Notes: generated from the letters alone by a model not told the origin. 16,514 bases of DNA from JBKPDV01 sp046728075 (GCA_046728075.1 JBKPDV010000143.1:1-16514), one strand, 5' to 3'; shown: positions 1 to 6,762, counted from the stretch's first letter. Made by a program: numbers and translations.

Positions 1-82
1 GTTGTAGATCGTCTTGAGAGAAAGCTTCAAGAGCTGCGCGGCCTTGGGCTTGTTTTCGCGGGCGCAATCGAGAAGCTTCTAG
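1..82 (-). pseudogene. Decayed 3'-end copy of the NtrC-type regulator gene (Fis-type HTH)
   Basis: Read on the minus strand, this stretch encodes the end of a Fis-type helix-turn-helix, including NKPKAAQLLKLSLKTIYN, and continues off the left edge. It aligns without gaps to 1282-1363, the 3' end of the intact regulator gene at 1252-2490. I count 75 of 82 identical bases, and 63 of 64 over 1-64. The codon matching Gln377 of the intact protein is TAG here (positions 79-81), a single C-to-T change. Upstream of that the similarity fades and no regulator body follows. This is therefore a gene fragment, not a functional regulator. It could be the relic of a tandem duplication or one end of an inserted segment. 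Confidence 0.8.
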
Positions 83-333
83 CGGTCCACGATCGCCGCG
101 CTGAGGGACCAATCCCATTTGAGCCGATTCCCGAATCGACGCCACTTGCGCCTTGGGCGCCTCGTAAGAATGGCACTCCACATGCATGCCAATTCGCCGA
201 GGAGTCCAAATCGAAACTCAGGTCGAGAGGGTCAGAAGTTTCCAACAGCTTTTGACGCCTGAGGACGTCATTTGCCGAGCACTTGAATCGAATCCGAGAA
301 GGAACACTTCGATCAATTTCAGGAGGAACAGAG
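83..333. other. Intergenic leader upstream of the secreted-protein gene
   Basis: No convincing gene is present. The stretch is visibly less GC-rich than the rest of the window. It contains a sigma-54-like element (171-186) and ends in a strong Shine-Dalgarno AGGAGG at 321-326 for the gene starting at 334. Short open frames here have no ribosome-binding site and no recognisable product. Confidence 0.5.
171..186 (+). promoter_or_regulatory. Possible sigma-54 (-24/-12) promoter
   Basis: TGGCAC-N5-ATGCA matches the sigma-54 consensus TGGCAC-N5-TTGCW at all but one specified base, with GG and GC twelve bases apart as required. It faces the secreted-protein gene, which would give a leader of about 135 nt. 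By my rough estimate, a one-mismatch match has about an even chance of occurring somewhere in a window this size, so position and context are the main support. Confidence 0.3.
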
Positions 334-972
334 ATGTCCAAGCACCCACGGTCACTGGCGGCACTGGCAGCCCTTTCACTGTTCACGACGGTCTCTCCAC
401 TTATGGCGGCGCCCGATGATCCAGACGGTTCCACGACATTCAACATGGTGGTCTCGGCGGGGGCAAAGGCTTGCCTCCCCGCGGCAAACGGTACGGTCAA
501 GATCAAACCGGTCGCCGCTGGCGAGGTGATGGATGTGTCGGTGGACGGTTTGGCCGCCAACGCAGATTTCAATCTCTTTGTCATCCAGGTCCCCAAGGCA
601 CCGTTTGGCGTCTCCTGGTATCAGGGGGACATCGCCACCGACAAACACGGCAAAGGACATGGGCGTTTCATCGGCATTTTCAGCATCGAGACGTTTGCCG
701 TCGCACCGGGGAGCGCGCCCGCACCAATCGTATTCTCGGGGCCGTTTCCTAATGCCAGCCTGAATCCGCCATTCAATCCCATTCAGATGTACCACCTGGG
801 CGTTTGGTTTGACTCCCCGCAGGCAGCTCAGGCGGCAGGCTGTCCGGCTACCGTCACTCCCTTCAATGGTGAGCACAATGCCGGAATTCAGGTCCTGAAC
901 ACCAGCAATTTCTCCGACGACCATGGGCCGCTTCGGGATGTCAACCCGGCGACCAAATCTAAGGAGGACTGA
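334..972 (+). CDS. Secreted protein of unknown function
   Basis: This 212-residue protein was not recognised. The start at 334 is chosen because AGGAGG at 321-326 sits seven bases upstream and the frame then opens with a Sec signal peptide: a basic start (MSKHPR), a hydrophobic run to about residue 22, and a likely cleavage near MAA. The mature part (about 190 residues) is rich in Gly, Pro, Phe and Asn, has no further membrane segment, and has only two cysteines (ACLP and GCPA contexts), which could form one disulfide. This suggests a small extracytoplasmic beta-rich domain, by inference only. Third codon positions are less GC-rich than in neighbouring genes, which hints at separate origin. 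It stands alone on its strand between the two copies of the regulator 3' end. Confidence 0.75.
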   Translation: MSKHPRSLAALAALSLFTTVSPLMAAPDDPDGSTTFNMVVSAGAKACLPAANGTVKIKPVAAGEVMDVSVDGLAANADFNLFVIQVPKAPFGVSWYQGDIATDKHGKGHGRFIGIFSIETFAVAPGSAPAPIVFSGPFPNASLNPPFNPIQMYHLGVWFDSPQAAQAAGCPATVTPFNGEHNAGIQVLNTSNFSDDHGPLRDVNPATKSKED

Positions 973-1119
973 ATCGCCTGCCCAAACCGGTTTGGCGGCA
1001 CTCGCGAGTTTACGCAGGCTCGAGACGAAATCTCTCTTCAAGAGAAGGCCTCCAACGCAGCGCGTTCCGGGAAGAAGAAGTAAGTTTCGCGAGGAGGCGC
1101 GAGGGATAGGTCGTTGTCG
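973..1119. other. Intergenic region with no gene seen
   Basis: This is the space between the convergent ends of the secreted-protein gene and the small minus-strand frame. It holds a 10-bp palindrome at 984-993 (aaaccggttt) and a weak hairpin around 1033-1045 without a T tract. Neither looks like a standard terminator. Confidence 0.4.
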
Positions 1120-1206
1120 CTACGGCCCGACCTTACGGTCCCGCATCCGGCGGGTCAAAACGAAAACCACGACGACGCCGATGACGACGAGCGCGAGCCA
1201 GATCAT
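1120..1206 (-). CDS. Possible small single-pass membrane peptide (28 aa)
   Basis: The frame runs ATG to TAG and encodes MIWLALVVIGVVVVFVLTRR followed by MRDRKVGP: one 16-residue hydrophobic helix and a basic tail, a typical small inner-membrane peptide with its basic end in the cytoplasm. There is no clear Shine-Dalgarno before the ATG (only GCGGAA). The frame is the same as that of the regulator at 1252-2490 and lies directly after its TAA, separated by a heptamer array, so it could also be the relic of a C-terminal membrane anchor. It has no family I recognise. The coherent helix plus basic tail is the only evidence that it is real. Confidence 0.35.
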   Translation of the reverse strand: MIWLALVVIGVVVVFVLTRRMRDRKVGP

Positions 1207-1217
1207 TTCCGCGTCCG

Positions 1218-1251
1218 GCTGAGAGCTGGCAGCTGAGAGCTGAAAGCTCTT
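1218..1251. repeat. Heptamer repeat array (unit gctgaga)
   Basis: Five 7-bp units in register: gctgaga, gctggca, gctgaga, gctgaaa, gctcttt. The array starts where the regulator gene ends (stop codon at 1252-1254) and runs toward the small membrane frame. It is one of several arrays with the same period but different units in this window. Confidence 0.8.
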
Positions 1252-2490
1252 TTAGTGTTCGAGGCCGTATTCCTTGATCTTGTTGTAGATCGTCTTGAGA
1301 GAAAGCTTCAAGAGCTGCGCGGCCTTGGGCTTGTTTCCGCGGGCGAACTCGAGGGTCTTCTGGATGAGCCGCCGTTCGACGTCGGCCAGCGACGCTCCAA
1401 CCGGGACGCGCACCACGGGGGGCTTGCGGGCTCGGGCGCGGCGCTTGGCTGCCGCGCCGCCCAGGACGGAGAGAACGACCGTGGGTCCGATGGCGGAACC
1501 GTCGGAAAGGGGCGCCGCCCGTCGCACGACAGCCTCGAGCTCCCGAACGTTGCCCGGCCAATCGTGTGTCGACAACGCGTCCGCGGCCTCCGCGTCGAAG
1601 AAGAGAGACGGGTCGATCTCGCTCAAGAAGCGACGGGCCAGCTCCAGCACGTCTGACCCCCGTTCCCGAAGCGGTGGAAGATGGACAATGTGATCGCGCA
1701 GCGCGTCGAAGAGTGGCGCGAGGAGCCGCCCCGACGCGACGGCCTCCGCGGGATCGACATCCGAAGCCACGATGACGCGAGGCGCGTGCATGTCTTCGAG
1801 CGCCACCAGGACTTTCTCCTGGTTTGCTCGGGACACGGATTCGACTCCGCCCAAGAAAAGAGTTCCGTCTCCGGAGAAGGCCGACTCGAGGTCCTCCTCG
1901 AGCGCGATCCGGAAGGGCGCTGACCCCCGCCGCGAAAGCCGGTGCAGGGCAAGAGCCGCGGCCTGCTTCTCCGTTCCCGCTTCTCCGGTCAGGAGCACGG
2001 GAGACTCGACTCGCGCCTCCCGCTCGAGAGCCGCGATCGTCTCCTTCCATCGCGTCGAAGAGCCGGCCAGCGAGAGCGCCGTCTCTTTTTTCGCGAGCGC
2101 GATCCGGAGGTCCTCGGCCCGGGCTTCTTCCTGCTGCCGTTCCTCGAGACGCGCAAGAAGAATCGCCACCCGCGCCGCGGAGACCGGCCTCCACAGAAAA
2201 TCGCGGGCGCCACGCGCCATCGCGACCACGCCGTCCTCCAGGCGTTCACTGCCGACGAGCGCGTAAACGGCTCGCCGGGGATCCGATGCGATGGCCTGCT
2301 CGAGAAGCGCCTTTCCTTCCGGAAAACCCTCCTCGAGAGCAACGACCAGCGCATCGGGACGCAGCTGCGAAAGGTGTTTCTCCCCTTCCAGGGCCGTTGC
2401 GACACCTCGCGCGGAGACGCCCGCTGCATCGAACGCTCGCCGCAGAGCGTCCCGCGATTCGGGGTCCGGATCCACGATCAAGGCCTTCAT
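1252..2490 (-). CDS. Degenerate NtrC-family response regulator (no sigma-54 loop)
   Basis: The 412-residue protein has the three-domain plan of an enhancer-binding response regulator, but each catalytic feature is damaged. The receiver (about 1-115) keeps acidic D7 and D9, yet the phosphoacceptor position is A51 and the conserved KP is RP at 101-102. In the AAA+ domain (about 140-330) Walker A reads GEAGTEK at 169-175, and Walker B reads TLFLGG instead of TLFLDE at 210-215. The whole stretch that should carry GAFTGA, roughly 30 residues between PFRIALEED and GDGTLFL, is absent. The WPGNVREL motif (311-318) and the Fis-type HTH (about 370-407) are intact. Such proteins cannot be expected to remodel sigma-54 polymerase; a DNA-binding role with sigma-70 or as a repressor is inferred. 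A TAAAAT box lies upstream (2512-2517, minus strand). A copy of its 3' end lies at 1-82. Confidence 0.88.
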   Translation of the reverse strand: MKALIVDPDPESRDALRRAFDAAGVSARGVATALEGEKHLSQLRPDALVVALEEGFPEGKALLEQAIASDPRRAVYALVGSERLEDGVVAMARGARDFLWRPVSAARVAILLARLEERQQEEARAEDLRIALAKKETALSLAGSSTRWKETIAALEREARVESPVLLTGEAGTEKQAAALALHRLSRRGSAPFRIALEEDLESAFSGDGTLFLGGVESVSRANQEKVLVALEDMHAPRVIVASDVDPAEAVASGRLLAPLFDALRDHIVHLPPLRERGSDVLELARRFLSEIDPSLFFDAEAADALSTHDWPGNVRELEAVVRRAAPLSDGSAIGPTVVLSVLGGAAAKRRARARKPPVVRVPVGASLADVERRLIQKTLEFARGNKPKAAQLLKLSLKTIYNKIKEYGLEH

Positions 2491-2525
2491 GAAGTTGTCA
2501 CCGGATTGTAGATTTTACCACCCTT

Positions 2526-2661
2526 GGGAAACGCAACGGGAACGCCGAGAACGCAACGAGAACGCCGGGAAGTGGGGTCGGAAGGGTGAATTTAGTTCAA
2601 ACTTCAGACTTCACTTCACCCGTTCCCGCTGCGTTCCCGCTGCGTTCCCGTTGCGTTTTCG
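2526..2661. repeat. Composite inverted repeat between ubiD-like and regulator genes
   Basis: The left arm holds a 20-bp tandem pair (2531-2550 and 2551-2570). The right arm holds an 11-bp unit gttcccgctgc repeated three times (about 2622-2654). The outer arms are perfectly complementary over 16 bp: 2529-2544 against 2643-2658. An inner 7-bp stem pairs gggtgaa (2584-2590) with ttcaccc (2615-2621). The element ends one base from the stop codon of the decarboxylase gene and could act as a transcript end or 3' stabiliser for it. Confidence 0.8.
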
Positions 2662-2662
2662 T

Positions 2663-4135
2663 CTAACGCGCCGACCCTCTGTCTTTGAGCCGGATGCCGA
2701 GAGACTCCCAGATCTTATCGATTCGGCTCTTCACTTCCTCCGACATCACAATCGGATCCGGCCACGGCCGCGTGAAGCCCTCTTCTTTCCACTTTCGCGT
2801 AGCGTCGATGCCCATCTTGCTGCCGTAGCAAGGGAGCCGCGCTGCGAAGTCGAGCTCGTCGACCGGGCCCCGGACGAGCTCGACGTCGCGCTCGGGATCG
2901 ATGGCCGTCAGCGCTCGCCAGAGCACCTCGCCCGGATTGCGCAGATCGACGCCGGCGTCCAAAACGACGATGGTCTTGGTAAACATCATCTGACCGGTCC
3001 CCCAGATGGCATGCATCGTTTTGCGGGCATGGCCGGGGAATCGTTTGTCGATCGACACCAGCATCAGGTTGTGGAAGATCCCCTCTACGGGCAGATGCAT
3101 GTCGACGATCTCCGGGATCGTCTTCTTGACCAGCGGCAGAAACAGCCGCTCGACGGCCTCGCCCAGAAATCCGTCCTCCATCGGCGGGCGGCCGACGATG
3201 GTCGTCAGGTAGACTGGATGGTGACGCCGCGTGATCGCGGTGACGTGGAAGACGGGGAAGTCGTCCTCGAGCGAATAGAAGCCGGTGTGGTCGCCGAATG
3301 GTCCCTCCCGGCGCCGCTCGCCCGGTTCCACGTAGCCTTCCAATACGATCTCCGCCTCTGCGGGAACCGGAAGCGAAACGGTGCGTCCGGTGATTGTGGG
3401 GACCGCTTCTCCGCGAAGAAAACCGGCGAAGAGAAACTCCGACAGCCCCGGCGGTAGAGGCGCTACGCCCGCGAAGACAGTCGCCGGATCGCAGCCGATC
3501 GCGACGGCGACCTCCATCCGACGGCCTTCCCTCTCGTAGCCGCGGGCTTGTCCCGCCCCGTCCTTGTGCTTCTGCCAATGCATTCCGGCCGTTTTTCGAT
3601 CGAACAGCTGCATTCGGTACATGCCGATGTTGGTCTTGCTCGTTGCGGGATCGCGCGTGATCACGAGCGGCATCGTGATGTAGGGTCCGGCATCGCCGGG
3701 CCAGCACGTCAGGATCGGAAGAGCGCCCAGATCGACGTCGTCTCCCGTCTGCACGACCTCCTGGCTCGGGGCGGAGCGCACCGTTTTGGGAAACACGGAT
3801 GCCAGCTCCGTGACCTTCGGGATGGCCTTCAACTTCGCGACGAGTCCCTCCAGCGGTTGGGGATCCAGGAAGAATTCCAGCCGCTCATCCCATTCCGAAA
3901 AGGACGACAACTCGAGCGCGCGCAGCATCCGCCGCTGCGACCCGAAGAGATTGATGGCCACCGGGATCGCTGAGCCGGTGACCTTCTCGAAGAGAAGCGC
4001 GGGCCCGCCGCCCTTGACCGCTCGGTCGGCGATCTCGGAGATTTCCAGCCGCGGCGAAACCTCGCGCGAGATGCGAACGAGGTCTCCCTGCGCCTCCAGA
4101 GTCTGAATGAATTCGGAGAGGTTGCGGTAAGCCAC
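2663..4135 (-). CDS. ubiD: UbiD-family prenylated-FMN decarboxylase
   Basis: The protein (490 residues, close to the 497 of E. coli UbiD) belongs to the UbiD family, which decarboxylates aromatic or unsaturated acids with a prenylated flavin and Mn2+. Cofactor-binding residues are visible in NIGMYRMQ (N169, R174) and AGMHW (H186). The acid cluster is in EIVLEG (E262, E266), followed by PFGDHTG at 279-285. The likely pathway is quinone synthesis, but no UbiX flavin prenyltransferase is in the window, so the substrate is open. The start is placed at GTG 4135 because AYRNLSEFIQTL is the usual family N terminus. The frame extends upstream to 4231, but that adds residues encoded by the heptamer array and overlaps the asparaginase gene. 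No Shine-Dalgarno precedes 4135. It lies 67 bp downstream of the asparaginase gene, probably in one transcript. Confidence 0.92.
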   Translation of the reverse strand: MAYRNLSEFIQTLEAQGDLVRISREVSPRLEISEIADRAVKGGGPALLFEKVTGSAIPVAINLFGSQRRMLRALELSSFSEWDERLEFFLDPQPLEGLVAKLKAIPKVTELASVFPKTVRSAPSQEVVQTGDDVDLGALPILTCWPGDAGPYITMPLVITRDPATSKTNIGMYRMQLFDRKTAGMHWQKHKDGAGQARGYEREGRRMEVAVAIGCDPATVFAGVAPLPPGLSEFLFAGFLRGEAVPTITGRTVSLPVPAEAEIVLEGYVEPGERRREGPFGDHTGFYSLEDDFPVFHVTAITRRHHPVYLTTIVGRPPMEDGFLGEAVERLFLPLVKKTIPEIVDMHLPVEGIFHNLMLVSIDKRFPGHARKTMHAIWGTGQMMFTKTIVVLDAGVDLRNPGEVLWRALTAIDPERDVELVRGPVDELDFAARLPCYGSKMGIDATRKWKEEGFTRPWPDPIVMSEEVKSRIDKIWESLGIRLKDRGSAR

Positions 4136-4137
4136 GA

Positions 4138-4173
4138 TTAGTCGACAGTCGACAGTCGACAGTCGGCAGTCGG
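4138..4173. repeat. Heptamer repeat array (unit agtcgac)
   Basis: Units in register from 4140: agtcgac three times, agtcggc, then agtcgg. The array occupies half of the gap between the asparaginase stop and the ubiD start and lies two bases from the GTG, where a ribosome-binding site would normally be. Confidence 0.85.
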
Positions 4174-4202
4174 AAGAGGCCGGGTTCTGGAAGGGCGGAT
4201 TC

Positions 4203-5261
4203 TCAAGGATTCCTCCGCGCGCGATTATCACGCATCGACAGCTCCGCCTGGGCTTCTATGCGCCCGACCTCGCGTCCCGCCGTGTTGCGCAGAACGGGAT
4301 CGCGATAGTCGGAGAGCCGGCGTTCGAGCTGCGGAGCGAGAAGACCGAGCTTGCCGAGCAGATCGACGGACACGGCGTCGCGAGCCCGTGTCGATCCGTC
4401 CTCGATCTTGAAGGCGATCCCGAGCGCCCGGCGCCTGCCTCCGCGCGGGGCGATTCCGATCGCATAAACGCCTTCCGCTCCCTCCTTCCCGATCCATCGG
4501 GCCCGGCCCGTCTCCAGGAAATCGGTGGTGAATCGGCCGCGTCCGGCGACCATGCCGGCGCTTTCCGACATCGCTCGAAGGATGCGCCGCCGGGCACGCC
4601 GTTCGCGGTTGCTCTCGCCGTCCACCGCGCCCGCCACCAGCCGGGCGTATGCCAGCGCGAGGTTTGCCAGGGGCAGGTGGAACACGGGCAAATTGCATCC
4701 GTCCACGGCGATGCCGACGGTTGCCGGAGACACGCCGGCAAAAGCCGCGACCCGAGCCAGGATTCTCTGCTGGATCGGATGTTTCGGATCGATGTAACCC
4801 GAAAGCGGCAATCCGAACAATCGGCACGCCAGAAGAATCCCCGCGTGCTTGCCGGAACAGTTGTTGTGCAACGGGCTCGGGCTCTCTCCGCGCGCGATCA
4901 GAGCCGACGCGGAAGGTTCGTGCATCGGCAACTGCGGTCCGCATTCCAGATCCTCCACGTGTGCCTGCGCGAGACCGAGGAGCCGGTGGGCGACGCGCAC
5001 ATGCCGGGGCTCTCCCCCGTGGGAGGCGCACATCAGCGCGATGTCGTCGCTGGTCAGGCCGAATGCCTGCTCTCCTCCCCCCTCGAGCAGCGGCAGCGCC
5101 TGAAAGGGCTTGGCAGCGGAGCGCAAGTAAATTCGCCGGCGTGAGTCTCCCGCTGCGGCGACCGCCTGACCCTCCTCGTCGACGACCGCGACGTCCCCCC
5201 GGTGCTGGGACTCCAGACGGCCGCCGCGCATCACACGGGCGAGCACGGGCGCCGTCCTCAT
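4203..5261 (-). CDS. L-asparaginase, Rhizobium etli (class 3) type
   Basis: The 352-residue protein hydrolyses L-asparagine to aspartate and ammonia, by family. With the start at ATG 5261, the residues known for the R. etli enzyme ReAV fall at identical numbers: S48 and K51 in RSAAKPFQ, S80 in CASHGGE, C135 and K138 in NNCSGKHAG, and C189 in DGCNLP. The Zn-linked Cys/Lys site and both Ser-Lys pairs therefore look intact; the second lysine is probably K259 in GKEGAEG. The frame is open for 40 further codons upstream, but 5261 is preceded by AGAAGG at a good distance and gives the family N terminus. No signal peptide is present, so the enzyme should be cytoplasmic. It is divergent from the thioredoxin gene at 5384. 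Confidence 0.92.
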   Translation of the reverse strand: MRTAPVLARVMRGGRLESQHRGDVAVVDEEGQAVAAAGDSRRRIYLRSAAKPFQALPLLEGGGEQAFGLTSDDIALMCASHGGEPRHVRVAHRLLGLAQAHVEDLECGPQLPMHEPSASALIARGESPSPLHNNCSGKHAGILLACRLFGLPLSGYIDPKHPIQQRILARVAAFAGVSPATVGIAVDGCNLPVFHLPLANLALAYARLVAGAVDGESNRERRARRRILRAMSESAGMVAGRGRFTTDFLETGRARWIGKEGAEGVYAIGIAPRGGRRRALGIAFKIEDGSTRARDAVSVDLLGKLGLLAPQLERRLSDYRDPVLRNTAGREVGRIEAQAELSMRDNRARRNP

Positions 5262-5383
5262 GGCGCGCCCTTCTATCACGGGCAGCGGGTGCTCTCCGGC
5301 CGCTCGCCCACCTCGATCTGCGTTATTCTGTTGTCGGAGCCTCTCCGGAATAAAGGCCGGTGGGCGCCCGTTCGGGAGCATGG

Positions 5384-5902
5384 ATGCGCCTGTCTAAATG
5401 CCTGGTTCTGGCGGTAACGGCCGTGGCCGCCCTTTCGCGGGCGCCGCTCCTGGCGCAGCAGGCAGAACCGCCGCTCACTTTCCCCGATCTCGAGTTCGCC
5501 GGCGCGGAGGGGGGAGCCGTTCGCCTCTCGCAGCTGAAGGGCAATGTCGTGCTGCTGAACGTTTGGGCCACCTGGTGCGGGCCGTGTCGGATGGAGCTGC
5601 CGATCGTTCAGCGCCTCTACGACAAATACAGCGACCGCAACTTCGTGGTCCTCGCCATCAATATCGACGCCGACCGGAACCGTGTCAGCCCTTTCCTGAA
5701 GCGCTTGAACATCTCTTTGCCAATCTATTACGCTGCGCCCGAGGATGCGGGGCAGATGACGGCCATGGGAATCCCATCAACGTTCGTCCTCGCCGCGGAC
5801 AGGAAAGTCCTCGATCAGCAAGTGGGCTTCTCTCCGGAAGTCGAAGAGCATTGGAAGCAGCTGATCGAGAAGAACAGCCGCGCGCGGAAGGGCTCGCGCT
5901 GA
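5384..5902 (+). CDS. TlpA/ResA-like thioredoxin-fold protein, exported
   Basis: The 172-residue protein has a Sec-type signal (residues 1 to about 24, ending LLAQ), then a redoxin domain with WATWCGPC (C65 and C68) and the cis-proline loop GIPSTF near residue 131. The sequence between (RMELPIVQRLYDKY, then VVLAINID) is typical of TlpA/ResA/CcmG relatives, which reduce disulfides on the periplasmic face of the membrane, for example during cytochrome c maturation. No cytochrome maturation gene is adjacent, so the client is unknown. ATG 5384 is preferred over GTG 5360 because it begins the signal peptide (MRLSKCLVL) and follows GGGAG at 5374-5378. A small hairpin (cggag-cct-ctccg, 5335-5347) precedes the start. 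Confidence 0.9.
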   Translation: MRLSKCLVLAVTAVAALSRAPLLAQQAEPPLTFPDLEFAGAEGGAVRLSQLKGNVVLLNVWATWCGPCRMELPIVQRLYDKYSDRNFVVLAINIDADRNRVSPFLKRLNISLPIYYAAPEDAGQMTAMGIPSTFVLAADRKVLDQQVGFSPEVEEHWKQLIEKNSRARKGSR

Positions 5903-6054
5903 TAAGGAAATAGAGACGCCAGTCCCAACCCCTCAGAGCCAGTCCCGTTGACCACCGCCCGCCTCACCCGACCAGCCCCCAGTCTTCCACCGGTATTCCC
6001 TTTCCACCCAAACTCGATCCATCAACTCTTCCAATCTCTTTGGAGGCTCCAATC
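5903..6054. other. Intergenic leader, pyrimidine-rich, no gene
   Basis: This spacer is unusually poor in G and rich in C on the plus strand, with loosely repeated ccagtccc at two places. No hairpin terminator for the thioredoxin gene is obvious. It ends in GGAGG (6042-6046), the ribosome-binding site of the beta-barrel gene. Confidence 0.4.
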
Positions 6055-6714
6055 ATGAGATCGCGAATTGCATTGCTCGCCCTCTTTGCCCTCCTGGTGT
6101 CCTCGGCCGCCTTCGCGCAAGTCCGCGGGGGCACGGTCGAGATTTCCCCCTTCGCCGGTTATCTCTTTGGCGGGGAGTTCTCGCGAGGAACGACCGCTCT
6201 CTTCAATACCGACGCCGACGTGGAGGATCACGGGACCTACGGCGTGCGGTTTGGCTACAACGTGAACAGCAAGTTCGAAACCGAGCTCCAGTACTCGCGG
6301 ACGGAGACCCACTTCGTAACTCACAACAACAGCACGCTCTTCGAACCCTCCGGTACCAAGAAGCTCGGAGACCTCGACATCGATTATCTGCTCGCCAATT
6401 TCACGTTCAACTTCGGCCATGGTCGATGGGTCCCCTACATCACCTTCGGCGGCGGAGCCGCGCGGCTCAACCCTTCGGTTCCCGGCGTCAATACGTCTAC
6501 CGAGTACAAAGGGACCGGAACGATCGGCGGAGGCGTGAAGGTCTTCTTCAACCCTCACTTTGGTCTGCGGTTCGACGGACGGTACTACGCGACCTGGATC
6601 CACGACGACAACAATCACAACAACTGCGACCACGACCACTCTCACGATTGCAGCAGCCACCACGACTGGCTGAACAACGGAGACGTGACCGGGGGACTCG
6701 TTTTCGCTTTTTGA
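6055..6714 (+). CDS. Outer-membrane beta-barrel protein with His/Asp-rich loop
   Basis: The 219-residue protein starts with a clear signal peptide (MRSRIALLALFALLVSSAAF, cleavage at AFA-Q), followed by alternating amphipathic strands with glycine and aromatic residues. It ends in a strand closing with Phe (GLVFAF), as expected for insertion by the Bam machinery. The size fits an eight-stranded barrel of the OmpA/OmpW kind. Between the last two predicted strands, residues 183-204 form a loop with seven His, six Asp and two Cys (C191, C199), which in this topology would face outside. Metal binding is inferred. The start at 6055 follows GGAGG with eight bases between; the upstream TTG in the same frame was not chosen. 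It ends convergent with tsaE. Confidence 0.8.
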   Translation: MRSRIALLALFALLVSSAAFAQVRGGTVEISPFAGYLFGGEFSRGTTALFNTDADVEDHGTYGVRFGYNVNSKFETELQYSRTETHFVTHNNSTLFEPSGTKKLGDLDIDYLLANFTFNFGHGRWVPYITFGGGAARLNPSVPGVNTSTEYKGTGTIGGGVKVFFNPHFGLRFDGRYYATWIHDDNNHNNCDHDHSHDCSSHHDWLNNGDVTGGLVFAF

Positions 6715-6719
6715 GAGAA

Positions 6720-6750
6720 GTGACGAGTGACGAGTGACAAGTGACGAGCG
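6720..6750. repeat. Heptamer repeat array (unit gtgacga)
   Basis: Units gtgacga, gtgacga, gtgacaa, gtgacga at 6720-6747 fill the short gap between the convergent ends of the beta-barrel gene and tsaE. It is the inverted counterpart of the array at 7202-7231, so tsaE lies between two mirrored arrays. No ordinary terminator is visible here. Confidence 0.85.
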
Positions 6751-6762
6751 TAGAGGGGTGAG

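Noticed and set aside
376..1041. A 221-codon minus-strand frame opposite the secreted-protein gene
   Set aside because: The opposite strand has a strong Shine-Dalgarno and a signal peptide; this frame has neither and shows no recognisable domain.
923..1222. A 99-codon plus-strand frame over the end of the secreted-protein gene
   Set aside because: It is basic and low-complexity, with no ribosome-binding site at its start and no domain; it overlaps a better gene.
1133..2194. A 353-codon minus-strand frame overlapping the regulator
   Set aside because: It is Arg/Gly/Ala-rich and shifted relative to the regulator, whose domains read cleanly in its own frame.
4136..4231. A longer UbiD starting at ATG 4231
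   Set aside because: The extra 32 residues are mostly the translation of the heptamer array and the overlap with the asparaginase gene; family N termini begin at the AYRNLSEF block.
5262..5381. A longer asparaginase starting at 5381
   Set aside because: The extension has no family similarity, and starting at 5261 puts the known active-site residues at the same numbers as in the R. etli enzyme.
5262..5383. Clear sigma-70 promoters in the asparaginase/thioredoxin divergent gap
   Set aside because: Only weak partial boxes at poor spacing could be found, so no promoter is called.
6751..6762. A rho-independent terminator between the beta-barrel gene and tsaE
   Set aside because: No stem followed by a T tract was found on either strand in the gap; only the heptamer array is present.
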